Positions 15,991-30,011 of a stretch of 64,000 bases of DNA are shown here, piece by piece; the first letter of the stretch is position 1, and each line of letters starts with the position of its first letter. Under the pieces are notes generated by a model that searched no databases, was not told where the DNA came from, and saw nothing but the letters and a program-made list of their open reading frames with translations. Origin of the DNA: Phascolomyces articulosus (Eukaryota; Mucoromycota; Mucoromycetes; Mucorales; Lichtheimiaceae). Position numbers and translations under genes: made by a program. The DNA lies in NCBI GenBank assembly GCA_025677815.1, contig JAIXMP010000013.1:806001-870000 (forward strand), read 5' to 3'.

Positions 15991-17599
15991 CTATTGATAA
16001 GAATACAAGGGAGTTGATTGATATATGTGTGGATATGAATATTTTTATGTGCAAATGGCCATTTGCTGTTTTCGAGGGGAATATGATATAAGTGATGAAA
16101 GTTAAGGTAAAAAAAATGACCATTATAAGTTGACGGCACTATATCAGAAATAGAAGAAATATGCATCCGTCAAAATACAGCATGGTTTTTAAAATAAATA
16201 GTAGCAGATATGTATTAAAAAATACAGGCGTTTATAAAAAAGACCATATGTACTTTGAATCCAGCATCCGCTGGCTGACAACGTGAACTAGTACTAGTGA
16301 CGCGTCAAAAAAAACTCCGTTGAGGAGGGAGAGAAAGGGGTAAACTATATAAGCTGGTAAATGGAGCAATGAGTTTATATTAGTTGAGTGATCTTCAAAT
16401 ACTACACCTTCATCTTAAACGGTTTACAAAACTATAAACTTACCAAAGCAAATTAAAAAAAAACATAAAAGAAATGTGCAAAAAGAAAAAGATCTAATAG
16501 AAGAGAATTAATCATTAGTATACATAGATAAATATCAACAATCACACATTAACTTGATGATTAACCTCTCCAATACCCAACTAAGCATCATGATAATGAA
16601 AGTCATACATATCTTGAAATAAGCCAAAAAAAAGGGCGAGTTTAAAGACATCCCGGGTCAAAGCATGACCAAAAATAGACAACAGGGTAGATATTTCAGT
16701 AGGAATGACGTGATACGGCAAAGGATTAAACCAACACATATGATGAAAGATGGACGATATAGCATGACAATGAATTGGTACAGCATACATGATAAAAGTT
16801 TGTTCATGGTGGCTTAATCAACGGGTGTTCATGATGCATCATAAAGTAGAACCAAAGACCAAAGATCATGTGACACAACAAAAAATTACCAAAGAAGGAT
16901 AGCTTGACACATGGTAGAAATAATCCCATAGTATATACGATCAATGGAAACATACAACATAGTGCATAGTATGGATGACCGAAGGAGATTGATACAAGAG
17001 AGCAACAACTTGGATGACTAATAAAGAAGATGGATAACACAAAAAAAAAGATTTGTAAGTATTATCAACAGGTAGAAGACACATTATAAATATAATACGA
17101 TCACGAAAAAAAAAGGTGTCAAAAGAAATTCAGTAACATACCATAATATATTGCACCATGTTTGGAAGGAAAACAACAGGAAACAATGTTATATGACCAA
17201 AAAGATGAGTGTGACGACAGCCGCAGCAAGGATGGATGGATGAAACGATCAACAGAATGGTGAATCAGAGCAGAAACATCTAGACAAGGATGATCATAAA
17301 AAGTGTACCAAGAGAATGAAGGGACAGATGAACCATGGGAGTTTGACCGGATGGATTGGAGCCAGAGAACCATGGATGGATTGAGCAAGACCTTGCTGCA
17401 TGATGGATTGTGATGAAAAGAAATAATGATGGATGATGAATGATTGGATGATAATTTTTACAATTTTGGGGGGCTATTTTAAACCCTTTTTATACTTTTT
17501 CAACATTGAAACATGAATCACTTTTCAATCCTTTATAACTTTATCAATTTTGATCGATATAAGACGAGATGAGTCTTGTTTTAAAGCCAAAAACCTAGA

Positions 17600-18750
17600 A
17601 TTTTTTGATATATATATTTCATTATAATGATATTTGATGATATATTTATATATTTATTTAAAAATAATAAAGTAATATTTTGACAAGATGATCGTATGAC
17701 AACTTCTAAAAACAGAAATTTCACAACAGTTGTGACATCTAAACGGAAGATTTTTTTATTGGATAGGTGATAAAGTAGATAAAAGAGCCTTGCTTTTTTT
17801 TTTTAAAAAAAAAAAGAGTATACTGGATGATTGATGTATTGATTAATAAGAGGATGATATCATTTCTATGTACGTAATTAAAGAACAATAAGCATGTTCT
17901 TTATGAATATCGGGCAAAGACGGAGAGGACTTTTTTTTTTTTTAAAAAAAAAAAAAGAAGCCATTGGACTTAATTGAATTTGCTGACATGACCTTACTAG
18001 TCATTCAATAATAAAACTGGCATGATTAGAAAGATAAAAAGATAGGATTTCTGTCAATATATCATTACAGATCTAAAGTGAATGTTTTTGATGAGTTAAA
18101 AGGTATTTGAAATGTCATGATTATGTATTACTCAATAACAAAAGTAGAAATTTATTATTATGAAAACAATGACGAAAATGATTAATGATATCGGATTCAG
18201 TTTAATAAAGAGATAAGATGATGGTATCATCTTGTCATACGACGTAATTGTTTACAAAGAAAAATCATGCATAATAGTGAGTCTTATCTTCCAGCTAAAA
18301 CAGGATGATTGTAGAAGGATGGGAGGATGTTTTTTTTTTAAAAAAAAAAAACAAGCCATTGAACAAGATCGTGTTAATCGACGTGATGTTACAAAGTAAC
18401 CATTAATAAAATTAGAATGATTAGAATGAGAAAAAGATGGATTCTTTGATGATATATATAATACATAAATGTAGATAATGATTTAAAATTAAAGACTTTT
18501 TTATGATAGCAGATCATTAATTAACAAAAATAGAAATAGAAAAATAACTTATCTAATCATGAAAACAATGTCAAAATGGCCATTAAAAACGAAAAGGATT
18601 GTGTGCTTTATTCTTTTTTTAATTGGATAACAAATGATAGTAGCAAAGAGATAGAAGACACGTAATAAGGAACAAAATGGAATATAATGGAAATATAATT
18701 AATATCTTAGAAAAAGGATCTTTCTCATGCTATTAAAAGGAAAATACATT
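17600..18750. repeat. Diverged repeat block punctuated by oligo-T/oligo-A palindromes
   Basis: Three T-run/A-run junctions lie at 17794-17815 (T11A11), 17931-17956 (T13A13) and 18330-18351 (T10A12). The last two are each followed by AAGCCATTG-type sequence and then by related text in the same order: an AATAAAA...TGATTAGAA block, an AAAAGAT block and an ATGAAAACAATG block. This gives a unit of about 395 bp. A TTTTATTGGATA-type segment at about 17755 recurs near 18620. No coding potential is visible. Confidence 0.55.
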
Positions 18751-19678
18751 GGGTTTGGTGCTCAGTGTATTATATAATGAGCCTATTATAATAAAAAAAA
18801 ATCATAGGGTGAGGTGACCCACACTAATATATGATAGATTCACTCATTCATAAATAATCGGTTAAACATGATACAACCAATGATACACTATATTACTCTT
18901 GATTTGTTGTTCATTATTAATAATCTGGAGTACAAAAGAAAGATTGTGAAGAATAGAAAAGAAGTAAATTGATTACTAAACAGGACAATAAAAAGATATA
19001 CCTATCAGTACCATTTTTTATTACATTCCATTTCATCTCATACAGAAATAATAATTTTTTTGGTAAGATTCTTTATCGTGACTCTACTATAAAATAGGAC
19101 ATGATGCTCTTTCTAAATGCTCACTCTTCCACATGTGCTTAATCATTGCATTCAGAAAATTTAGAAACTGTGGTGTCCTAAAAATAAAAATATAGAGTAT
19201 TCGAAAAATAGGATTCGTATCCTTGATAATATTGTAAAATACCTGTACATAGAACAATAGAAATAATCTTTATCTTTGATTTTATCTTTATTTACAATAA
19301 ATCATGTTTCAAAATACCTCTCTTTTTTGAGAACTGTCTATTCTACGTACAGCACAGAAACTTATAAAAACAAACATTATTTGAGTAGATCAAACCTTTC
19401 ATTATTAATTATATTATATTTCTTGCTTTCACCATTATAATAAGACTTAGAACAGACAGCAAACACATATAGGGTGCACACCTTTTTAACTTGGTTTATT
19501 TAAGTAGGATTTTTTTTATTTAAGATAATAAGAACAGCTAATAAAAGTAACAGCTAGTATAATACGAATAGTATTAAATAAAGAATATATTGTTTTTAGA
19601 GTGGAAAAAGACAAATATATCGTAGTGGATCACATCATCTAGGAGTATGATCAATGTTTTAATAAATAGTAATAAAAA

Positions 19679-21433
19679 TTAATGTGTAATGATGCGGTCG
19701 TTTTCACTGGGGCAGTAAATCTAAAATAAAATCATGTCAAAATTAATTAGCTCAAAGTGATCTAGTTTTTTACATTGCATAATTGTAGTGTTATATTTAC
19801 CCCTAAGTCGGCATCATATTTAAAGTTTTCGGTAGGCAAGTTATCCCATCCAATAAACAACGTATTCCAAACAAGCTATTTATAATGATAAAGAATAAGT
19901 AAGAATGAAACCTACGAATGACAATAAACTATAAAAGGGTCGAATGTCTTACCTTAGCAACCCATTGATGAGCAAGTTTTCCAGGATGGAAACAATCCAT
20001 GTTGCTAAAGAAGAGGAAAAATAATGATTAATACTCAATGTATAATTATAGTTTCGTCATTTTCACAAGTTTATATATTTATATACCTCATTACATGCAA
20101 AGGGAAGCTTCCAATGTCAATAAGTGGTGGGGTATACCGGATGGCAAAGGTTTCAGATTCTTGACCCTTATACTTGTTGTAAATTTTCATAATCTCATCG
20201 TTGTAGCTAGCGGAGAGCAAATCCATACTATGACGAGTTTCTTCCTTGCCATCAAGGAAACAAGGGCATTCGGCACGGTTCAATAAGAAATTGGGTTGAT
20301 CAAAGATTGGACGGCAGTACTCTTGACCCTTTGTCAAATTATATACAACAGATACATTGAAACTACCAACAACATTAACAAGAACACGAGGAACTTCATT
20401 CTTTATTCGTTCAATAGCTTCAGCCATGTAGCCACCAAACTTTTCTGTAGTGACTTCGTCACTGAAGGGGTTGTTGCAAGAGGCACATTGATCGTTACCT
20501 ATATTACAAGATAGTAGAGGTAAAAAAAAAAAAGGTGAGCAAACAAGTGTCATTAAAAAGGAATAGAACTACTTTTAAGGATCATGATTTGCGCGTTAAA
20601 AAAAACTTACTGCCAATTTGGATGGTAATCATTTTCCAGTCAGTTTCAAAGTTAACATTGGGAAGTTCCTTCATGCGGGGAATAAGATAATCAAGTTCAT
20701 CTTTGAGATTCATAGCTATTCCCCCAGACAAGGCACCATTGAGAACATCCAAATCAGCATGACGGAACATATCCAAACAAAGTTTAGCTATTTGTTTTTA
20801 GTTAATATTTTATAATGTTAATAACTGGAAATAAACAGAAAATGGATAATAATAATTAATATAAAAAGTATATTTAGATACATTACCATAACATATAGTA
20901 GCAAGATGGGAACCGTGAGATTGACCTTCAGAACTAGCATTGAAATGCTTGACAAAGTTACCAATAGTAACAGCACCTTCATCACCACCAATACCCCAAC
21001 TTTGACCACGGAATTCAGTAATGGAACTGGCATTCAAAAGACTGGTGCCATTCTCGCCATCATTAATACCTTCCAAAGCAAAGCCAGCCATGATACTAAA
21101 AAATAGTAATATAAACAGTAATTAGAATCGATCATAGCTTTTACAGAACAGTACTGTAGATCAATCTTGAAATTTTCATATGCTAGTGATGGTGGATAGT
21201 AAGTTATTATATTACCTGTCACCCAGAGCAGCAACAACCTTAATATCATCAGGGCGAAGATCGTGAGGACCAGCGGGAGGTGATGAGCGAGGTGCCAATT
21301 GAGGACATTCACTGATATCCTTTACATAAGTTCCATCAACAGGACCAGGCGATTGTTGAGCTGCAGAAAAATTGGGCAATAACATGGTGAATGCCAGCAT
21401 CACTGGCGTGAGCATCTTCTTTGGGTAAACCAT
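19679..21433 (-). CDS. Secreted GDSL phospholipase B-like enzyme, copy A
   Basis: This is a predicted secreted or luminal serine lipase of the SGNH/GDSL superfamily, closest in pattern to animal PLB1-type phospholipase B. Seven exons join in frame: 21433-21216, 21095-20887, 20787-20611, 20498-20087, 20004-19953, 19875-19801 and 19720-19679 (394 aa). Residues about 1-25 form a signal peptide. Block I reads AALGDS then IMAGFALEG, with intron 1 splitting the catalytic Ser codon. GIGGDEGAVTIGNFVKHF follows. Block III reads IQIGSNDQCASC, and the Asp/His block reads SNMDCFHPGKLAHQWVAK. The catalytic Ser, Asp and His are all present and several Cys suggest disulfides. A closely similar copy lies at 28328-30011 on the same strand. 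Substrate is inferred from the family only. Confidence 0.92.
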
Positions 21434-24400
21434 TTTTTATTTCGTTCTCTCCCAGACAAGATACTTTAGTTGTTGTTTGTATGGGTGTTTATCGTAGAAA
21501 AAAAAACATCTAAAACTTGAACGACCTTTTATATTAAATGTAGATCCAGGTTTGTTCAACGTCAAAAAAAGACACGATAAACTGTGTGCTACATACTGTA
21601 CACACTCTCTCTATTATAATCATTTTGCCGCGGATCGTTCTAACATATTGTATAATAATAACCACACAAGGGCAATTCTTTTTCTCCCCCACTCAAAAAA
21701 AATTCACAAGCCTGGAAATGGAAAAAGGAAAAAAAAAAAGACAGTAACATTTAATGTAAATGGTAAAATAATGAGTTTATGAATGATACGAAAATGCAAA
21801 TAGTAACATGATTATATAGATGGCTTCAACTATTTGCAACTTCCTTGATGAATTCCTATAATAGACTAAAATATATGCTTTTGTTTATACCCCACACGCA
21901 CGCACAAATATTAACCGAATCTGACTTTTTTTTGTTCAACAATTAATAAAGCGTTCCCGACAGAGAGGGACAAAAAACCAGGAGAACAATATAAAAATCA
22001 TATGCTATTTTATTTAAGTATGAACAAGTTTTTTGTGATCTGACTAATGCTATCGAAGAAAGTAGTAGGAGTAATGATGAGGCATCGTATTATAAGCAGA
22101 TCATGAGTTCATAAAGTACAATGATACTTTTATGGAACTCTTAATGTTAAATTCCAACATTTATGCAAACTCATTCAAAGAATCTCACGAAGTATATTAT
22201 ACTTTTGACGTGACACTCTATTACCATTTATAACAATTGCTAAGTTTACGTACAAACATTTCTTCTTATTAAGGTTAAGTGTAGAAAATTTTTGTGTAAT
22301 TTTTTTCGGCACCTCTCCATTTGCCTATTGTATATAGATTCATATAAAATATAGTGATCGAGACTCTATACTTATTGAATCACGATCTATCGGTCATTTC
22401 CTCCACTAAATCAACATAAAATGTCAAATATGAAAGAATGATATACAATCCATATAAGCATATCAATATATCTGGATCATAAATATATTTTTTTTAACAA
22501 TCCTTATATCATTAAACTTATTTTTTATCATTGGGTGATTTTGGCCCAAGATCCCGGAATTAATAAAGTTCACAAGGAAATACTGGCGGTGTACGAATCA
22601 TTGCACTGCTGCTATGCTTAGATGATAGATCATGTATCAATATATCATCAACCATTCGTAATTTTTTTTATCTAATATTGAATTATTGGACTTTTCTATT
22701 ATTGTATAGTATCCCTCGTGGAAGAATAAGAATTTCAGATGTCTCACAACATATCAGCAAATGAATAATCAAAACGAAACTTCTCATGGCTTTTTTGATC
22801 TGGAAGTAATTAACAGAAGTTTACTCACACCGTTCAATTGAAGTCGATGCATTAAATGTAAGATAATGGTTTAATGTTGTTTATAATGATGTAAAGCTTT
22901 TCCTCATGTGTGGATTTTCCAAATGAAAAGTCAATAGCACTTATTTTAATATTATTCTATTATCCTATGGGCATAGAGAATCATCTTTTCGTATTGCTTT
23001 GTACATAATGCTTAAGATAGATATCAGGGAACTTGATCTAAAATACTCGGTGCTCTATTATTTCCATATTTACTGTTTACTATGATCACAATAATATTAC
23101 AATTGCTAAATTGAATATTCCCTTCTTTTCTTCAGGTGCAATTTGTCCATTTCAAGAAGATGATACTAGTACTATACTAACACAATAAAAATGTATTACA
23201 AATGGTGATATAATAGATACAGTAGTTACCTTTTTTCAGTGATAATGTTTTCTTTTAACCCATTCCATTTATTGTATAAGTCAAGGGTAATAATTGACAA
23301 TAAAGAAAAAAAAACGTGTTTTCAAAAGAAGTTATCTCAAGAAAATGTGCAGCAAACAAACAAACCCTTTAAGCCATGATGATGGCGAGAAAAGTCATAA
23401 ACGATGATGGGCATTGGAGACAACCCAAAACAAGAATTCATACGAATACATCATAGTTATTACGCTCTATCTAATTAAATATGACGATACGGACTAAAAT
23501 GAAAGGTTGTTCATAGGAGAACGAATGAATTATACTAAATAGCATATGTTCACTCCTCCTACGAATACAATTTTATTTGCGAATCAAAAAAAAAATTGGC
23601 ATGTGCAAAGCGAAGCATACAAAAGAAACATAATAAGAACCATTTAGATCGATCTCATCGTTTACAAAATAGGAAACACTTGTCACTGCATATTTGTACT
23701 CCCATTTTCTTATCTTGCGTAAAATTACACACCATGTTGTGTTTTTACGATCACATGTAATATAATAATGATTGAACTTGAAAATAAGAAGAATATAACG
23801 ATCAGATATTACCATGATGGATTAGTAGTAGATGGAGCAAATCTGATTCATCATATATCTCATAGAGATTAATTATTAATAATAATAAACGATGTTATTA
23901 TAAGTGAACCTGTAAATAACAATTAACGTGCTGTTTTATTATATAGGTACATTTCTAGTGAATCATCACTTTCAATTACTTGTTAGGGGATTGTTTTTAT
24001 AAAAAAAAGTACTATGTATAAAAATATACGAGGCTTTGCCATCAGTCAATGATTGGATAAGTATTTGATTAGGGTTCAATTATTTAAAAGTGTTGTTCCT
24101 GAGAATAAACAATGATTGTTACATGAAAGGTAGTGAGAAAAAAAGTGGAACGGGGAGTGTCTTTACCTTGTATATTTTAGCTTTTTAACATTCTTGAATG
24201 ATGGATTTCCCATCATACTATGGTCGTCTAATTTTATCATTGCCATAATTATTTGCTTATTCACGAAATATCGTAGAATAAATCATCCTCCTAGTAGGTG
24301 CTATTAAATTATCTGATGAATATTATAATGAAAAAGAATCTTCATCTATAATTGTGGATATAAGATGGACGATTCTCTCTATTTTCTTAGAAATGCCTTT

Positions 24401-25968
24401 CTTGTAGTAGTAAGATATAGCTTTTTTCCCTTCAGGTCCTAACAGTCACATCTCTCGTTATAATAATCTGTATTCGTGAGGGGCCATGTTGTAGATAACT
24501 ATTTTCAAAATATCGCAATAAAAGTGGTACTATAATCCAAAAACAGAATAGGTGGTATACGTATGGTGAGGATATAGTGTGGAGAAAGTGACAGCAGCAC
24601 AGCGGGACAAAGGGCAGCTTTATAATAACTTGAGCTATTTTCTATTATAATAATATCTCCGAATCGGATGAACACTTATATAATAAAAGTGATCAATTTT
24701 CCTTTGTATTATTAATACTATGTCAGTTTTTCATTATTATTTCCATTACTAGTTCTAAAATTACTATTATATTTCTACTCGGAACTCCATTCAAAACAAT
24801 TACCTATTTATCATTATTATGTTGGTTTGTTTGGTGAGGTTGCGCGATGTTTTCATTATCCATTGATAAACGTTCTGATATCTGTATACAATAACCAGCT
24901 AATAAAATACAAGCATGGGTAAATTATTGAATGAATAACAGTATTACATTCTATAGTTTAGATGCATTTTAAGTTTCAACATGATGCGATTATCAGATGC
25001 ATTTTTTTTTACGAAAATGGTAAGATAAAGATTTGAGAAAAATAATAACCCAATATTTGATATGGATAGAGCAAAACGGAAGAATCATTTCATTCTCCTT
25101 CTGGTTTGATGCAAGAAAATATTGTATTCACTTATTATCAATGTAAGTACGAAAGCTGCTGTGGTAGTGGTAATATGTAGTATTTGTAGTATATATAGTA
25201 GTGGAGTTAGTAGATTGTATATGAAAAAAGGAATCTACCTATTATTAATAATGAGATTTTAAAAAGATTTCCTTTTTTATCATTTAACCACAAAAAGATA
25301 CAAGAACCAAGATTTATTATAATGGGTCAGACTTTTCCGAAATTGTACTGTACATTTTAGTTTTCATGCGATCCATTACTTTATCAAGAAAACATGTCAA
25401 TAGAAATTGGCTTAGTTTCTGTATTTTTTTGTTGTGTGTAATATATGATGGTGTTGTAAAATAATGGTGACACGAACTTATTATATTGCTACTGTAGTTA
25501 TCCTCCCCCGCTCTCCACACGCGATCAGGAAACGTATAACAAAATATATGTACTAAAAAGAAATCATTTACACAAACTTTGCACAGACCAACATAGTGTT
25601 TATTATCATCTCTCATACGATATATATACACTCAAATACACATTACTAGTAAACGCCGCTGTCGTTCATTTACGTAATTTATTAAATGATTTTGAATAAA
25701 CTACAGAATTGAATAAAAAATGAATAAATTGTGAATTTCATTATTATGATAATAACGACCTTTAATTCCTTGAAAAATAAATATTGGAAGAATAATTATT
25801 CTGAGAAGATAAAGAGACTAGTACATTAGTGTACATATGTAAATGGTACGATTAGACTAGTAGTAGTAGAACGGTAACCACACGGCACTACTACTATACT
25901 CATATTCGAAATCAAGTAAGGAGGATTTTTGCCATTTTCTTCTTACTAGAAATGGGAATAGCTTATTC

Positions 25969-26008
<40 letters not shown>

Positions 26009-28327
26009 AGACAATTTTCCCATCACATGTAAAACTCTCTACAAAGTGACACTAAGAATAAGCTTTTTTCCCTCCACTTAGTGCAATAAATGAAAAAAAA
26101 AACGGTTGGGGTAAAAGTTGACAGGAATGAAAAATGTGGTTTGTTACCTACAAGTAAATAAGAAATAAGGAAAGAAAATAATATTTATTCGTTCTTTATT
26201 AGATTGATACACTATGTAATCAATCAGGAACGTGTAAAACTAATAAATAATATACTTATGGCGTGATCTTTTCATTCTTGAAGCTGTTCTATGATGATGG
26301 ATTTATATGGTTAGCAAAAGGAGATTTCATTTATCTATTAAGAGAAATAGTAAATCGATCGATAATACACACATCAGGATGTACATTTTATTTTTTCGCT
26401 TGGTTTGATTATTTTGGTAAATTACCACGTTGATTGACACCTATAATCGTCTTTTCCTGTTCATGTATGATCTACAACAATTGAGTTCATTATTATTTGG
26501 ATGTTGCTGATGGCTTATGGATTAAATAGCAACAATATATCAAGTGACAATTTTTGTTATATGCATGCAACGAATTTAGAAAGTGAAAATTTAAGCCCAT
26601 TTCTATAAACTGTACCTAATTCACTAATATGTTCCACCATGACCAGTTATAATTGTGCAGTTAATACTGAAAAGAAAAAGACCTACGTTGTATTATTTGC
26701 AATATCATATTGAAGGTTGATATCTTTCTATTTCGTACATTGGGTATAAAATTATTGATAATCTATCTAAAGTATATACAATGCTATCATATAGTATATA
26801 ATATTATACTCAGAAAAAACAAACAGTAAGAATAGTAATATGAGTGTCTACAACTGTTGATATGCTATAGATACTTTAAACAAATAAAGAACTCCTCCTG
26901 CTAATCGTCCTTTATTACAAAACCATTGAGTGATTTCAGTTGAATATTACAAAGGAAATTTCCCAATAAGCCTATTGTCATTCTTTATACCCATAAGAAG
27001 AAATAGCAGTAAGTATTCCATTTTTGCTATTGTCGCGTACACTTATTGAGAGGAAGAATACTAACCATCCTTGAATAAACGTAAAAGAAATAAAACATAA
27101 CACTATAATGCCCAAAAATGATAGTTATTATTCGGGTTGATCCGATTCTTTTTTTCTTTAGGAACAGCCTTTTAGACTCCTTCATAATACAGTCATATAG
27201 CCAATGGATTCTCAGCAAGTATATTAATCTGATTGTGAGATACGCATGAAAGAGAATAAAATTTAAATTACTACATGCATTACTATAATCATACTACTAT
27301 AAACTAGATTTATATTGTAAGAGAGCTTCTTGTTGGTGATGAAAATAAAGAAGCAAAAGGGGCTGAGGGAATACCTTATATTATCCTTTCAGCTGGTGCT
27401 CAGTAACTTTTTTTTTATTAACCATCATCTTGTTTAAATCGTATCATATTTTACCTATTCTATATACAAAATTCTTCACATGGAATGGAAAAAAGAAGGA
27501 CACGGATAAATTACGGGTTTGAAGTGAAATAGAAGACAGAGCAGAGACGCATAAAGGAAAAAAAACATCGTGTGTGGGAGGAGAAGATGAAGAAAATAAG
27601 ATTAAGAATGTAATACAAATTTCTAAACAAAGTTTTAACGGTACTATAGTAATTACAATGGATGGTTAGGGAATTATGAAGCTGTACCCGTCTGTTGTAA
27701 AAAAAAAATAAAAAAAAAAAAGTTATACAAGACCCATTTTAGCTACAATCATCATCAGCAATACCATTAAAATGTTGTACAACAACTACTGGTAGTAATA
27801 AAATGATAGGCTCGGCTCTTCACTTACCGTTACAATATAATATCTACAGACTGGTAAAGTTTAGAAAAATAGAAGACATGTGTAAACGTTGTAAACAACT
27901 TAAAAAAGCCAAAGTTGAAGGAGCACAAAATGTATATTATTGTGTAAACACAAAAAAAAATATACATTATACTACAATAGTAAATAAGCGACTAAGCCTT
28001 TTGGTGCATAGAGCAAGAGAGAACTCAGTATGATAGTAAAGAGAAGAGCAGTAGGTTTCATTGGTTAAAATAGAAAGTCTTTTTTATTATCATTTATGAA
28101 ATTCCATGAGAAGAGAGTTCAACTCTATGATAAACAGCAAAGCAATTTCAACGAGGAAAGTATAAAATAAAGAAACAGGTAGTATACATTTCTAATGACT
28201 AAAAGAATAAGCGTACAGTACAGTGGAAGGAGTAACGTGTATAAATAACATGAAATCACGACCAGGTGATTTTGGTAAATAAAGGGTAAAAAGTAATAGT
28301 AATAAATAGAATATTATTATTTTGTTT
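21434..28327. other. Gene desert between the two phospholipase genes, 6.9 kb
   Basis: No gene is supportable. The DNA is A+T rich with many stops in all frames. A T32 run with inverted flanks lies at 25944-26074 and is listed separately. The 76-codon frame at 27803-28033 has a CKRCKQ cluster but no family match I recognise and no second zinc pair, so it is not called. The rest shows nothing. Confidence 0.6.
25944..26074. repeat. Imperfect inverted repeat enclosing a T32 run
   Basis: The exact 10-base inverted pair at 25960-25969 and 26055-26064 is extended on the outer side by similar sequence, so each arm covers about 25-30 bases with gaps. A run of 32 T (25972-26003) sits just inside the left arm. 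A separate short hairpin (CACTAAG...CTTAGTG) overlaps the right arm. It may be a remnant of a mobile element or simply a fragile homopolymer site. Confidence 0.4.
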
Positions 28328-30011
28328 TTAGTCGACACGGAAACGGTCGTTTTCATTAGGACAGTAGATTTGTTCATCAGCCTTATATTCAAGTTGACCA
28401 GCAGGGAATTCAGATTGAGGAAGGAAGAGAGTGTTCCAGATAATCTAAATGTACAGTAATCATGAATTAGTATATTCGTTTTTCAATATAAATCAAAAGT
28501 GTAGTATATAGCAAAAAGCATTTATTTACCTTGGCAACCCATTGGTGAACAAGCTTACCAGGATGGAAGCAATCCATGTTGCTATAATTATTAGAGAAAA
28601 AAGGAGGGAAATAGTTAGTAATAAGTGAGGAATACTTCAAAGTGTAATTACTGCTTCGATAATATTTACCTCATGCCTTCAAGAGGGAAACCAGCAATGT
28701 CGATTCTAGCAGGAGTGTATCGAACAGCAAAAGTATCAGATTCTTGATCCTTATACTTGTTATAAATGTTGACCAAACCATCATTGTAACCATCAGAGAG
28801 AACGTCCATGTTGGAACGAGCTTCATCATCGAAAAGAAAACAGGAACATTCAACACGGTTCAAAATTGCATCAGGGTTATTAAACAAAGGTCGACAATAT
28901 TCTTGACCCTTGGTCAAACCGTAAACAGCAGAGACGTTAAAGCTACCAACAAGGTTGACAAGGACACGGGGAACTTCTTTCTTGATACGTTCGACAGCAG
29001 CTTCGACATAGCCGGTATACTTATCAACAGTGACTTCACCGCTGAAAGGGTTCAAACAAGAAGCACACTGATCATTGCCTAATGATAATAATAATTAATT
29101 ATTATATAATGGTAGATGATCAAAGAAGTCATGATTAGTATCAAATTGGAATACATTGAAATACATAATCTGTATATAAAGTGTATTAAATTATGTCATA
29201 GTAACGAATAATAATATCTACTTACTGCCGATTTGGATGGTAATCAACTTCCAGTCAGTTTCAAAGTTAACATCAGGGATTTCCTTCATACGAGGAATAA
29301 GATAATCAAGTTCGTCATCCAAGTTCATGGCAAGACCACCTGACAAGGCAGCATTGAGAACATCCTTCTCGGAGTTACGGAACATATCCAAGCAAAGGAG
29401 ACCTAAATATGCATCATATTTAAATGAGTTATATATTATAGAAATGCAAGAAATTTTGATATCAAAAGGTCGGAGAAAGTATATGTATACTATTTTATTA
29501 CCATGACAAATAGTAGCAAGATGGGAACCTTTAGATTGACCTTCAGAACTGGCATTGTAATGCTTGACAAAATTACCAAGAGTGATAGCACCTTCATCAC
29601 CACCAATACCCCAACTTTGACCACGATATTCAGTAATGGAACTAACATTCAAAATGCCAGTGCCACCTTCACCATCATTCACACCTTCCAAAGCAAAACC
29701 AGCCATGATACTAAAATAGAATATGAAATACATTGTTTCCATGTAAGTTTCATTATTTGGATGGAAGGAGTATGAGTAAAGAAAGTGATTATTCTGCTTT
29801 GATTGTCCATGTATTACCTGTCACCCATAGCAGCAATCACTTTAATATCATCAGGGCGAAGGTCATGAGGGCCAGCTGGAGGAGTAGTACGTGCAGGTAA
29901 TTGTGGACATTCAGCAATATTTGAAGCATATTGATGAGCTGTTGCAAACTGAGCTGGAAGAGCAGCAGCAAGGGCCACCATGGCCACTTTAATTAACTTG
30001 TTTTGCACCAT
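28328..30011 (-). CDS. Secreted GDSL phospholipase B-like enzyme, copy B
   Basis: This is a paralogue of the gene at 19679-21433. Six exons join in frame: 30011-29818, 29710-29502, 29402-29226, 29078-28670, 28581-28530 and 28444-28328 (385 aa). A hydrophobic signal peptide covers residues about 1-25. The catalytic blocks are AAMGDS/IMAGFALEGVNDGEG, SNDQCASCLNPFSGE and SNMDCFHPGKLVHQWVAK. Exons of 209, 177 and 52 nt are identical in length to those of copy A, and the large exon is 409 rather than 412 nt. The last exon of 117 nt equals the sum of the last two exons of copy A (75 + 42), so copy B lacks the final intron. Both enzymes probably hydrolyse phospholipid acyl chains outside the cell or in secretory compartments, judged from the family. 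Confidence 0.92.

Larger units (their letters stand above)
13497..19678. other. Gene desert, 6.2 kb
   Basis: No gene can be supported here. Open frames are short and follow base composition. The window 16581-17388 on the minus strand has three successive hydrophobic open frames in different frames, with no motif and no workable splice joins. Repeats are present at 15465-15625 (inverted copies around a TTTTATGATT core), 15850-15990 (tandem) and 17600-18750 (diverged block), described separately. The stretch from 18750 to 19678 shows nothing beyond A+T-rich sequence. Confidence 0.6.

Noticed and set aside
16581..17388. Three successive hydrophobic minus-strand frames (69, 78 and 89 codons) that could suggest a multi-pass membrane protein
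   Set aside because: They lie in different frames, no GT...AG pairs join them, no family motif is visible, and part of the signal comes from CATC/GATG repeats. An eroded membrane gene cannot be excluded.
27803..28033. 76-codon frame with a CKRCKQ cluster
   Set aside because: There is only one cysteine pair, no second zinc ligand set, no family match and no splice context.
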